From NCBI GenBank assembly GCA_027924585.1, contig BSBM01000825.1, forward strand, positions 1,902,001-1,966,000: DNA of 64,000 nucleotides, given 5' to 3'. A model generated the notes under the pieces. It searched no databases and was not told where the DNA came from. It worked only from the letters and a program-made list of their open reading frames with translations. This DNA is from Larix kaempferi (taxonomy: Eukaryota; Streptophyta; Pinopsida; Pinales; Pinaceae). The position numbers and the translations under genes were made by a program. Positions within the stretch are counted from its first letter, which is position 1. Every line of letters begins with the position of its first letter. Shown here in pieces: positions 10,823 to 22,604 of the stretch.

Positions 10823-12716
10823 TAGGGATTCTAACCTCTTCTCTGAATCTTTTTAATGTTTTCAAATCTCCATTGTGTTGGGGTTTAGCCAAAATAAAAA
10901 AAATCATTCATTCTACCGATTGTTGAAATTTTAAAGGAAAAATTGCACAGTGCTTTAACTAAGTTATAGTGAATTAAGCCAAATATTTAAATTCAGCAAA
11001 AAGATGATCCCGTGCTTAAATTTTAGGAAAAAAATTTCTATTGTTGGAAATTTTGGGAAAAAAATCACTATATTTACTCTGCTCCTACAATTTTACTGTG
11101 CTCGTTGGAAACCCTATATTTACTTGGCTTGCCAGCCTCTATGAAGATACGACATTTGGAATTTTTGTAATGGATCGAGGGTTAAGATTTAAGTAGCGGA
11201 ATTGGGGTTATTTCTGGGTGATTATTTTTAAAAATGGCTTCAAAGTTGTTTAATATGGTTTCCAAAATCCATAATTGTTGAAAATGATCTTTGGTGGATT
11301 TAACCACCCTCTATTAATGGATGTTGATGTTTAGAGTGATCAGACTTTGAGGGCTTTATGATATCTTTTAGTGCATCCAGGTCCTTTGGGTAATCAAGAG
11401 AGTTCTAATATTTTATTCGTTAATGCATCTCAATTTTTAATATGAATCTTTTACTTTTCTCACAATGAACTTTTGAAAGATTTCAGCACCCTTTGAGTTC
11501 CAGTTTGAGATCTATTCCTTGACTTCTGATGTAAAATTGTGCCAAGCACAGAAATCCTTTCTACCAGGTCATCCATGTAGGAGTATAACATTCCAATATA
11601 ACTCAATGCATTGAAAATGTATAAAGTTGGGTTATATAGATGTCATGTTTAATAGGTGACATTGATAAAAAATAGTCAGGTCATATTGGTAGTTCAACTA
11701 CTTAAAACCAAATAGAAAATGTATTTGATTACTCTATTCAAAATAAAATAATATTGCTCATTTTGGGTGTGTCTGAAAAGACAGTTTGATACATTCAATC
11801 TTCTGTACATTGAGGTCAAAATCACATACGCTGATAATAAAAGGCAAGTGGAGATGTTTCGTTACTGGAAAAATTAACATAGAGATTTAAAAAAAAAGTT
11901 TGACAAAGCTTAGTGTTGATGTCCAATAAATATTATTATTATTAAGGCATGTGATGATAAATACCATGAATGTTGTTGTTGAGGCCTGTGAGATATACTC
12001 AGTGAACCAAATAATCACATAATGACACATTGCAAAGGTACCCTATTTTCATAGCATAATTTACCTGTGCCTTATTGAAGTCTCTGTCAATAGATTTTTT
12101 TGTGGAGAGAGTTTGAAATCTCTTATTTTTATGGCCTAGTTTTATCTCCCAGGTAGAAAGATTAATTATGACAATGTCAGTGCTAAGCTTTAAAAATCTT
12201 TATAAAAAAAATTAATATTGATTTTGAAAGGTAATTTGGGTATTTAACTACACTTAAAAATCTTTATAAAAATTTTCAATGTTTGTTTTGAAAGGTTGAT
12301 AGTCCAGGCATTTCACTGCACTTAAAAGCCTTGCACATTCCTACTATGAACAAGAATCTGAGTTGGATGATTATTTCAAACCCCTTCTAGCACTGAACGC
12401 TTTTTAACATGTCCCAACGACATTATGTTGCCCTGGAAAACTACGTGATGTGTTATGTTTAGACCATTCAACTTCAGAATCATCAAGAATAATTATCAAA
12501 TCTGCAAAGGCAAACCCTCAAATGTTAGAGGCCTTAATATGTGATTTATGGAGTTCAGGAACACAACATTCTCCTCATGATCTAAATAAGCCCAATTTCA
12601 CCTCTGATTCAATTATGTGCATTGAGTTTTATCTTTTACATGCGAATTATGGCAGTTCTGGTGTAGATCTAACCTTTAGATGGCACAGTTTGTTGGTTTA
12701 TGATGTTGTGATATCC
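10823..12716. other. CACTA interior, no recognised feature
   Basis: AT-rich non-coding sequence. The plus-strand frame at 12450-12764 (104 codons) runs into the solo LTR and shows no domain I can name. It could be intronic sequence captured with the neighbouring MOR1 fragment. Confidence 0.4.
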
Positions 12717-12721
12717 ATTTT

Positions 12722-14095
12722 TGTAATGTACCCACCTACTGACCCACTAAGAGAGGGAAGATGATAACCATATGTGGGGCTTTCTCATTCTATCAGCCCA
12801 TTCATTAGAATGATATGAGTAAAGCATTTGTGTGCAGATGTAAAACTAATCAAGTATGCACAATGGAATTTAACTTATCCACACACATTACTCATACATA
12901 CAACATATCAACAGTCATCAAATTAATACATGATAGAAGTAAATACATAGATAGAAAAACACTTATCTCCATTTTGCAATTGTCCCAAACCACTAGCTAT
13001 GTTGCTGCAACGTTCCACCCAACCATAGGCCAGTTGTGTTCATCAATCTCTCAACACAACTGCCACCCCCGAGCTGGGCATGATTCCTTCAAGGAAAAGG
13101 GAACATTCGTTCTCTCACAACCAATTAATCATTCCATCTGAGCCAAGCCAGTCCATAGCTGGGTTTATCAGGCTACAACTGAACCCTAGATGATTGCACT
13201 CAAGCTCAAGCCCAAGCCATGGATACCCATACCCATACCCAACATACTCTTCTCTCACACAATAAGCACAAACAAGGGGCAGGGATACACATTTTAAACA
13301 GTTTACAAATAAGATGGCCATGGGTTTTCCCAAAAACGTTCCCAACCAAAAACGGATTGTGGGATGGGGCAAACAACCACAGGGAGGAAAAACGATTTCT
13401 TCCCCAAATATCTCAGCCTTCAACAGCCCAAAACGGTCTCTATTGAACCCCCGTTCGATTTCCCTTTCTTTCCCACTGGTATACAACACAAAAACGCCCT
13501 TCTCTACTGGGAGAATGAAGAAAAACGCAACAAACATGCTTGGAAAACGCCCAGGTAGCTCTAAACTCGTGAGGGAGAAAAAAATGATGGTTGCATAATG
13601 GCTTGGGGGAGAAATTCATGGCTCTTTTCTTGCCCAAGAAGCAAAACGCGAATTCCCATGCAGGGTAGTTTTCCCATACCCGAATTTGGACAGCCATACC
13701 TCCCATTCCCCAAGGAATTAACTACTTCAACCAACTCTTGGGAGAAATCAATGATTGGGTACAAAAGTCAACATGGGTAGTTGAGGGTTTGATGGGTTCT
13801 CTCATTGACACTTGGCTTGACCTGATTGGCTCAAGGGTTTGAATGTTTTTCCTTCCAATTCCTTGTGAAATCATGTCCCCATCTCTTTGTTGCATTGCAT
13901 AGCTAGTTGTGGGTATTTTTATTAAAATGCATATTACATGATATTTGAATTTCCAATGTGCATTGCTAGCACGCAAATCATATGCATCACTAAATCGATG
14001 GCGGGGCCTTGGCCTTGAGCTCCTCACCATGATTTCATAACAATATTACATCATTTATAATGTTAATGCCATGGGGTCAAACTGGGGACATTACA
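12722..14095. mobile_element. Solo LTR, 1374 bp
   Basis: Starts TGTAATGT and ends ACATTACA, a perfect 8-bp terminal inverted repeat with canonical TG..CA ends. It is flanked by the 5-bp duplication ATTTT (12717-12721 and 14096-14100). No internal region or second LTR is present, so it is a product of LTR-LTR recombination. Read on the minus strand it begins TGTAATGTCCCC, a common Gypsy LTR start. Several overlapping ORFs at 13115-14030 are not genes. Confidence 0.8.
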
Positions 14096-14195
14096 ATTTT
14101 CTATATAGGCTGGAAAGTTGAAGTTGGAATGCTGTAATATTATATATGTTCTCCCTTGGTTGATGGTAAAAGAATGGGTCCACTAAACTACTACA

Positions 14196-14366
14196 GTGGG
14201 AAAATCAATTGCAAAAGATTGAATTGAATCTATATTAAATTTCTTGATTTGAGTGGGAAAATCAATTACAAAAGATTGAATTGAATTTATATTAAATTTC
14301 TTGATTTGAGTGGGAAAATCAATTACAAAAGACTGAATTGAATTTATGTTAAATTTCTTGATTTCA
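14196..14366. repeat. 57-bp tandem repeat, three copies
   Basis: Units begin at gtgggaaaatcaatt at 14196, 14253 and 14310. The period is 57 bases and copies differ at a few positions. Because 57 is divisible by three, the minus strand shows a fortuitous 19-residue repeat in a short ORF. Confidence 0.9.
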
Positions 14367-17186
14367 CTTGGACCAGAATCCCTCATATTTACATGTTCTT
14401 CAACATCTAGAAGAGATATTTGGTGAGTTATCTTCCATAAACAACTTCGTTTTTCCATCTAGGTATATAGGCATGACAAATATTCAGCAATTATACTTAT
14501 TTATGTATATAGGAAATCCAGTTGGCACTTAATGACTGGAAATGGATATATAGGAAATCCCTGCTTAATGACTGGAAATACATTTAATGTATAAAATGCT
14601 GTGTTTTTATGAACTCTTTGAGGGAGAGATTATTTATTATTAGCAATTTTAGAAGAGATAACTAAAATGTTATTTTCATTTACTCAAGTAAGTGTTCAAA
14701 CTTCATATACCTTACTCTGTAATCGTAAGAAGAAAATACCTGTGTAAATATAATCTATAATAATTATTTTTATAATATAAATCATTTAAATTATTATTAG
14801 TTATTATTTCTAGAGGAAGAATTACAATTTTCTTAAAAATGTTATTTTTGGTTTGCTAAAATTTTTGTGATTTGTTGGAGTAGCTTTTGTTCCAAGAACC
14901 AGTGACACAAAGCAATTTTTTTAATAAAAAATAGTTTAAAATTATTCTTGATATAAAATATATTAAATTTTAAGTGATTAATATGTTTTTCTAATAACTA
15001 CCAAATTACAAAGTTATTAATTTTTACTTTATCACTGAAAGTAACAAGCATTTTGTTATGCTAATCAAAACCTGAAGATTGCACCTCACAACTTAACCTA
15101 ACCTATATCTGCACTAAGACTCTACGTACATAAAGCCAACTTCCCTCCTATAATAGTGGATGGAAGCTACATCTTTATTGTTTTCTTTATAATGGGTAGC
15201 ACTCCATTGTTTTCAATGTGTTATTTTCCTACTTTTATACTCAATGTTCATTATTTCCCAGGAATTAAACAGTATTTTTGTACTTGCTGTATGTTATAAA
15301 GTGTTATAAATATGTGGCAATGCTAATAACTAGATAATTAATGTTATATTTGTATCAATTATCTACATTAACTTTGGAAAATAGTAAAATTTAGTACACA
15401 TTCTTAAATTAAAATTATGTTATATTTAACTTATAAATATAAATTTGTCTTCTATATAATCTAAATAGATTTAATTGTCTTTTATATAACCTATAAAGAG
15501 ATTTTAAAAAATAGTGGAGAACATCTTTCAAATATCTAGTCTCAGGTAAATATTGTGATAAATTTGTCTTCTATATAACCTAAAAATTGATTTAATTGTC
15601 TTTTACATAACCTCTAAAGAGATTTTAAAAATTAGTGGAGAACATCTCCCAGGTAGATGTTGTGTTGACGTTGGCTGAAGAGGAGTAAGTCAATCATTTC
15701 ATAATCATGAATGATCAAGCAATTAAAATTTAAGAAATACCTTCCCTTGTTTCCGAGTTAAGGGCATGATACTTTATCTTTGTTTTTGAAAAACGCAAAT
15801 ACAAATTGAATATCATGAAATATGAAAATTAACGATTTTAAACTTGTTAAGTATTATTTATGATTCTTGATTCCTGGATTCAACCATTATTACGAATTTG
15901 GTATTTCTTTCATGATTTAGCAATAGCTCCCTACACATACAGCTAGGAAAAGAGTAGTTTCCATCCATTACCTTATCCTCAAATTAAACCCTTACTATGG
16001 TGTCCTCTATAAGCTGCTGTAATACTTGATTGTGAATCTTATCTAATCTAATGAGAATCCAAACTTCGTTCCACCTACTAAATACCCTTCTGGGCCTACT
16101 GCTACTTCAACGGTGGGAGCTACTCAAGTAGCAGAGAGACATGGGACTATAGAATAATTTCAATTTAGATTGTGTATTTGACATGCCTTACTCGCCTGGT
16201 AATAATTTATGCTTTGGGCAGAAACAGTGGTTACAAATAGTTCATTAGAAGTTGATAATTGTCATCTGCAACTTGGTATTAACTTTATTTTTTATGCACC
16301 GACTCAATAGTACGTGCAACTTGTGAGAATGGGTGGCAGACTCACAAGGAATAGCCTTATGGGTTAATGGGATGTTGAAATAGATTTTGCTGAAAGAAAT
16401 GCATTGTGTTTCTTCTCATTTATTAAAAAATATTTTATTTTTTCGCAATTGGCATTTTTAAGTTTAGAAAAAACAAATTATATATGAAATTTTCTTTGCT
16501 GGGTATTTTTGGTTAGGAGTAAGGTCCTGCCTTTGATAGGGATCCAGAATAAATGGAATCAGAAAATGTTTAAAAGATATTTTTGGGGTGGAAATTGTGA
16601 TTTTATATTTTATATTTAGAGATTTGTTTTTTTTTCATGTTTTTATTGTTAATTGATGAAAATGTATTCTAAATTGATAATTGTACATCTTTACAATTTA
16701 TAATTTATAAAAACTATAGTTGATACATAACTTAATTTAGAATTAAAATTCTTTTTTTTTGAGAAATGAGATCTATAACAGGTTAAATGCCATAAGCCTT
16801 TAACCTCTCTGAAGCTTTTCATTCGAGATATCACAAATATTTATATGAGTTAAAAGCCATATATTTTAACCTAAAACCGAATATAAAGCATGGAGTGTTC
16901 TTAAAAGAAGATAACATTATTTGTAGCCTTGATATGAGTATCTTTGGGCAGGTATTCTACAATTAACCATCCTTAGAAAATTAAAAAACCATGCATTCAT
17001 ATGCAAAATGACTTTCTAGTTATTGATTGGAACATAACACCTGACCCGAGAATTCTAGCACACCTTGTGCAGGTGGTATACCATTGTGGCCCAATTCTCA
17101 AGTTTTAAATGTTGATGATTATTGATACATATTTAAAAGTCATGTTGTATATTCAAGATGCACCTGTTCATTGGACAAATAGGCGG
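14367..17186. other. CACTA interior, AT-rich, no recognised gene
   Basis: No convincing coding frame. It contains the 119-bp tandem duplication listed separately and a T-run followed by gagaaatgag near 16750 that could be a worn retroposon tail, without a detectable target duplication. Confidence 0.4.
15441..15678. repeat. 119-bp tandem duplication
   Basis: Both units run aaatttgtcttctatata, ttaattgtctttta, agagattttaaaaa and agtggagaacatct, starting near 15441 and 15560. They have diverged at scattered sites. Confidence 0.8.
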
Positions 17187-17191
17187 CATTT

Positions 17192-18247
17192 TGTTAGTTT
17201 TTGTACCTAGGGAAGTGTTCCCCAAGTGACTTTCACATTAATTGCACTTAATGAGACTTTATAAAATGAAAGTCACTTTTTGATAAATTTAAGTGGGTGA
17301 GTGAAATTAATTATTTATGAGAAATAAATGGAGCATTTAATTTCAACCATTGATCTAAGTCAATTTCATCCATTGGATTTAGGGAACCCTAGGGTTTGAT
17401 AAAAAAGTTTGAGGGAGGCATTCTAACTCACTGTTGAGAGATTCAAGAGAGGAGAAAAGATATTGAGCAAGAGAGAAAGAAGAGGCACGAATTTCGAGGG
17501 AGAGCAGTAGCTAGGTTTAGCTACAACATGAATTTCGAGGAGGCACATATTTCGAGGCAGTGTATTTTTCAGTAGCAGCATGCATCTCGAGGCACTCTGT
17601 ACAGTACGGTATTTTTGGGCACAAGTTTCAAGAGAATTATGGGCATGGGTTTCAAGGAGTAGCACGCATCCCGAGGTAGCCATATTGCATAGAAATCGAG
17701 ACATCCTGCACAAATTTCGAGGTGATCTCCTGCAAGGTTTTTGAGGGTAGTTTTGGGCACAATTTTTGAGGGCCGTACAATCCTGTACGGACTGTACTTT
17801 CAGCACATAAATTGAGGTTTGATTTTCTGCACAGTTTTTGATGCAGTGGCATAGATTTTGAGGTTGATATTTTTTGTGTTCCAATTTTGAGGAAGCTTGG
17901 CACAGTTTTCAAGGCAGCCAGCTGGTGCATTTAATGGTGGAGATAAGTTGTATTTCTCACTGTAATGCTGTATTGAAATATTGCTGATGAAATAATAATC
18001 TCTCTCTCTCTTACTGGTTTTCCCTGTGGGGGTTTTTCCAGGGCACAGTTGCTGAAAATTGTGAGTCTATCTTTTATGGTGTGCATGTTAAATATTTATT
18101 TTCTGCCTGTTAGTATGATTTTACAGCGTGTTTAATTGTTGAAGAAAATTTCATAAGTAACTTTTAGCCTATGCAAAACCGACTGAAAGTAAAAACCACT
18201 GAAATGTTGACATAAACCAGCAAGCAGTAAAACTCAGAAAATTTACA
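17192..18247 (+). repeat. Copia 5' LTR
   Basis: 1056 bases, TGTTAG to TTACA. It is 37 bases shorter than the 3' LTR because of a deletion between two GTGAC repeats near 17227. From about 17480 to 17900 it carries many degenerate TTTCGAGG motifs. A CT microsatellite (tctctctctct) lies near 18000. Confidence 0.95.
17258..17267 (+). promoter_or_regulatory. Putative TATA box of Copia 5' LTR
   Basis: The sequence tttataaaat occurs about 67 bases into the LTR, and the same motif is at 22718-22727 in the 3' LTR. Its position is plausible for the U3/R promoter, but it is a sequence match only. Confidence 0.45.
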
Positions 18248-18259
18248 TGGTATCAGAGC
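18248..18259 (+). promoter_or_regulatory. Copia primer binding site
   Basis: tggtatcagagc directly follows the LTR end. This is the standard site complementary to the 3' end of initiator tRNA-Met in plant Copia elements. Confidence 0.9.
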
Positions 18260-18370
18260 GAGGGGGCAGAAAACAGTGATATTTTGCAGACACATAGAAA
18301 TTTCCATAACTTAGAAATTTTTAGTATTTTCTTCTGTTAGTGAACAACATTTTGTTGGGATGGTTGAAAG

Positions 18371-19180
18371 ATGGCTACAGGACTTAGGTTGGAGGATATG
18401 CTGAATGGGACAGTGAACTTTGTGCCATGGAAGGCTAGAATTTTACTGATATTAGAGGAGAATGAACTATGAGAGGAAGTGGTTAGGAATACTACAGCAA
18501 ACCTGGTTCAGATTCCTGCTGCTACAGATGCAGCAGCACTATCAGCCTTCAACAAGAAGGATTGTAAGGCTAGGAGGATAATCCTTGATGCAGTTAAAGA
18601 CCACATAATCTCTCACATTTTAGGCAAAACTAGGGCATACTTGATGTGGACAACTTTGACCAGTTTGTATGAGAGTACCAATGAGAACCGGAATATGGTT
18701 CTTAAGGAGAAACTCAAGAGTATAAAGATGAATGGAGGAGAGAGAGTGACAACATACCTTACTAGGATATTTGCAATTTGGGATGAACTGGCAGCTATTG
18801 GGGAGGTGTTATCTGCTACTGAGCTTGTACGTACAGCAGTGAATGGGGCTTCAAAGCGCTGGAGTGCATTTGTGCAGGCCATAGTGGGCAGAGAGAACCT
18901 ACCTTCTTGGGAGAGACTGTGGGATGACTTTGTGCGGGAGGAGACCAGGAGAGGTCTTGTACAGGGCAGTTCATCACAGAGTGGGGTAGATGAACATGGC
19001 ATTGACAGCAAAGGGGAAGAAGAAGAAGGGTCCGAAGAAGGGTGGGGCCAAGCAACAGTAGCAGGGTGGACAGAAGAAAGTCTTGAGTAAAATCAAGTGT
19101 TATGGTTGTCAGACGTTTGGGTACTATGCTTCACAGTGTCCAAACAAGAAGAAGAAGAAGGGACAGCAGACAGCAACCTC
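18371..19180 (+). pseudogene. Copia gag with zinc knuckle
   Basis: The frame opens at ATG 18371 (MATGLRLEDMLNGTVNF). A TGA at 18470-18472 sits where Trp is expected, then the frame runs to 19090. The capsid region has typical gag features (LKSIKMNGGERVTTYLTRI). The nucleocapsid knuckle follows after a frameshift (CYGCQTFGYYASQC), where the zinc-binding His of C-X2-C-X4-H-X4-C is replaced by Tyr, a single C to T change. Gag would form the particle around the element RNA. Confidence 0.88.
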
Positions 19181-22100
19181 AACAGAGGTTGATGACTTTG
19201 GAGACAGGTTTCAGAGGGAGTTTTCCCTATATGCTGGACAGATTGAGAGAGAGGGTCTCTTTAGCCACCAGCATAGATATGGATATGGAGATTGAGCATT
19301 CATTGTTGGCAGGCCATCAGACGAGTCCATCCACAACTAATACTTGGTACATTGACAGCGGAGCCTCGAGCCACATGACAGGTGCTCGAGAGTTGTTCTC
19401 CGAGCTATCACAGACAGGTAGAGATGTGGAGGTTGTACTTGGAGACAATACCATTGTTAGAGCAGATGGTCAGGGGACCATTACATTTCAGAGGGAGTCT
19501 ATGAGTCCCATGATTCTGAGGGATGTGTTGTATGTCCTTGGGCTGAAGAAGAACCTTGTTTCAGTTTCCACTATTAAGGACAGGGGTCTTGGGGTGTGTT
19601 TCTCAGACGGGAGAGTGTAGGTTTTCCCCAGGACTACAGGTGTATCTACCCCCATGGACATTGGGATTAGATGTGGAAAGCTGTACAAGCTATTGTTTCA
19701 GCCGCAGCATGCTTTAGCACACAGCAGCAGCAGTGAGCTATGTGAGCTATGGCATCGGAGGATGGCCCACCTACATCACCCAGCTCTGAGATTGTTGAGG
19801 AACATGGTTACAGGTTTACCCGAGTTTAGCACCGAGCAGAGTGATGTGTGCAGGGGGTGTGCTTTGGGAAAGTACACCAAGACTGCTTTTCCAAGCAGTG
19901 ACACGAGAGTAGCAGGAGTGCTTGACTTGATCCATTCTGATATTTGCGGTCCTATGTCATCGGTCTCTTTGACTGGTTTTGAGTACTACATCATCTTCAT
20001 TGATGACTACTCCAGGAAGACCTGGATCTACTTCTTGAGGAGCAAGAAGTCACACCTAGTTTTGAGTGTCTTCCAAGGGTTCAAAGCTTGTGGAGAAGCA
20101 GGCAGGGAGGAAGATTCAGATGTTGAGATTGGACAATGGGGGTGAGTATACCTCCAAGGAGTTCGATGCTTTTTGCAGATAGGAGGGTATACAGAGACAA
20201 CTGACAGTTCCCTACACTCTTGAGCAGAATGGAGTAGCAGAGAGGAAGAACAGGTCGATTGTGGGAGCAGCGAGAGCGATGCTTCACGATCAGGGGTTAC
20301 TGTTCTTTCTATGGGTAGAGGCATGAAGCACTGCAGTGTATCTGCAGAACAGGAGTCCTCACTGTCCTTTGGGGAGGAAGACTCTAGAGGAGATGTACAT
20401 AGGGAAGAAGCCTGAGGTGAGCCACTTTCGTATATTTGGTTCTTTGACTTACTCTCATGTCCCTTCTAAGAAGAGGACGAAGTTTGAGCCCACTGCTGAG
20501 AGAGGCATATTTGTGGGATATGACGAGACTTCGAAAACCTATCGGCTTTACCTACCTGGCCAGAAGAGAGTTGTTGTTAGGCGGGAGGTGAAGTTTGATG
20601 AGGAGAGAGCCTTCATGAAGTCGAGAGAGTTAGAGTAGCGGGAGCCACCAGCTCCCACACCTCAGTTGACATAGGCTTCTTCGATACAGGTATCAGGTCC
20701 ACAGGTTTTCGGAGTGACTGGATCATAGAGTACAGGTACAGCTTCTACAGGTTCAGTGGTTCAGGTGACAGGTACTTCAGGGACAGGTTTAGGGACAGGT
20801 ACAGGTTCAGGTTCACAGGTTATAGGTTCTTCAGGGACTGGTTCATCAATCACGGGTCCTCGGGGTGTTGGACCTTTTGCTTTTGGGAGTTCCTCAGATG
20901 AGGATAGACCAGTATGGGAGGAGCCTTCAAGGAAGAGGAAGCCGAAATGGCTTCAAGACACCTTGAAGGAAGCAGAGGCATTTGGTAGACCCCAGGAGGA
21001 GATCAGGACAGTAGTGATGCCAGACATATTGGGGATGGCTCTTGTTGCGAGTCTTCGTGACTCTGAGCCTTCCACATTTGAGGAGGCTTCTCAGCATCAG
21101 GTATGGAGAGATGCCATGATGGAAGAGTACCATTCCATCATGAAGAATGATGCATGAGAGATAGTGCCGAGACCTGAGGGAAAGTTAGTGGTGACTTCCA
21201 AGTAGCTTTACAAGATAAAGCATGCTGCAGATGGCAGTGTGGAGAAGTACAAGGCTCGGTTTGTGGCTCAAGGGTTTTCACAGGTTGAGGGAGTTGACTA
21301 TGATGAGACTTTTGCGCCAGTTGCTTGGTATTCTTCCATTAGAGCAGTGATATCTATAGCAGTAGAGATGGGTTGGAAGATCCACCAGATGGATGTGAAG
21401 ACCGCATTTCTCAATGGTCTTTTGCAGGAGGAGGTGTACTTAGAGCAGCCACAGGGATTCAAGATTCATGGGAGAGATTCTCATGTGTGCAGGCTGAGGA
21501 AAGTCTTGTACGAACTGTAGCAAGCTCCTAGAGCTTGGTACTCCAGGATCGATGCATACTCGACTTCGATGGGATTTCAAAAGAGTGAGGCTGATCCCAA
21601 CCTTTACTACATTGTGGTTGGTGGAGATCCTCTCATTCTTCTGTTATATGTTGATGACTTTTTTATCACTGGAGAGGAGCGTCTCATTGCACATTGCAAG
21701 AGAGACCTTGCAGTTGAGTATGAGATGACTTATATTGGGCTGATGCATTACTATTTGGGGATGGAGGTTTGGTAGGAGCCTGGACATATTTTCCCGGGAC
21801 AGGGGAAGTATGCAGTTAATATTCTGAAGAGATTTCGGATGGAGGACTCCAGGCCTATGTCTACACCTATGATCACTAACTGGAAGCAACTTCATGCTTC
21901 TGAGGGTAAGTTGGTGGATCCTACACTTTACCGTCAGCTTGTTGGATCATTGATGTATCTGGTCAACACCAGGCCAGACCTGTGTTTTGCAGTGAACACT
22001 CTTAGCCAGTTCATGGTGGAACCTAGGAGTGTACATTGGACTGCCGTAAAACATGTACTGAGATACCTAGCAGGTACAAGGGATTATGGTTTGGACTACA

Positions 22101-22597
22101 GGGGTTCGGGTGGAGTCAGCTTGGTTGGTTTCACAGATTCAGACTGGGCAGGTTGTGTGAGGGATCAGAAGAGCACTTTCGGTTGTTGTTTCAGTTTGGG
22201 CTCGGCAGCAGTGTCGTGGTTCAGTCGGAAACAAAAGTCCGTTGCATTGAGTTCTTCCGAGACTGAGTACATGGTTGCTAGTCAGGCTACTTGCGAGGCA
22301 CTGAGGCTTCACAAGTTATTGGTAGATTTATTTGATAAGGAGCTTAGACTTACGGTGATCTATTGTGACAATCAAAGTTGCATTCAGCTCTCTGAGAATC
22401 CGGTGTTCCATGACAGGTCAAAGCACATTGAGATCAGGTACCGTTTCATTCGAGACTACGTCTAGAGAGGAGCAGTTGAGTTGCAGTATATTTCCACTGA
22501 TGAGCAGGTAGCAGATATCCTGACGAAGTCTTTGGGGAGGGGAAAGTTTGTCTTTTTCAGAGAAGTTGGGAGTGGTGTAGAACACCTTCCTCGGTAA
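19181..22597 (+). pseudogene. Copia pol: protease, integrase, reverse transcriptase, RNase H
   Basis: Protease: WYIDSGASSHMTG near 19345. GAG-pre-integrase: LWHRRMAHLHHPAL near 19750. Integrase: LDLIHSDICGPM near 19925, and QNGVAERKN near 20226 after a frameshift at about 20090. Reverse transcriptase: KYKARFVAQGFSQVEGVDY at 21244, then QMDVKTAFLNGLLQEEVY and LLLYVDDFFITG near 21640. RNase H: GFTDSDWAGC near 22130, SSSETEYMVA near 22250 and DRSKHIEIRYRFIRDYV at the end. In-frame stops follow ELE (20636), NDA (21155), SK (21203), YEL (21518), VW (21773) and RDYV (22463). Most lie at expected Gln or Trp codons. Confidence 0.93.
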
Positions 22598-22604
22598 GAG
22601 GGAG
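22593..22604 (+). promoter_or_regulatory. Copia polypurine tract
   Basis: ggtaagagggag lies directly before the TGTTAG start of the 3' LTR, the expected plus-strand priming site. Confidence 0.75.

Noticed and set aside
12450-12764. 104-codon ORF
   Set aside because: It crosses the solo LTR boundary at 12722, so it is not an ancestral reading frame.
13115-14030. Several overlapping ORFs of 60-140 codons on both strands
   Set aside because: They lie wholly within the solo LTR, overlap each other in several frames and show no domain.
14183-14458. 91-codon ORF with a 19-residue repeat
   Set aside because: Explained by the 57-bp non-coding tandem repeat.
17423-17930. Antisense ORFs of 92-153 codons in the Copia LTR, repeated at 22816-23380, with Cys/Leu-rich translations
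   Set aside because: They are created by the TTTCGAGG-type motif array read on the minus strand, differ in frame between LTR copies and have no known domain.
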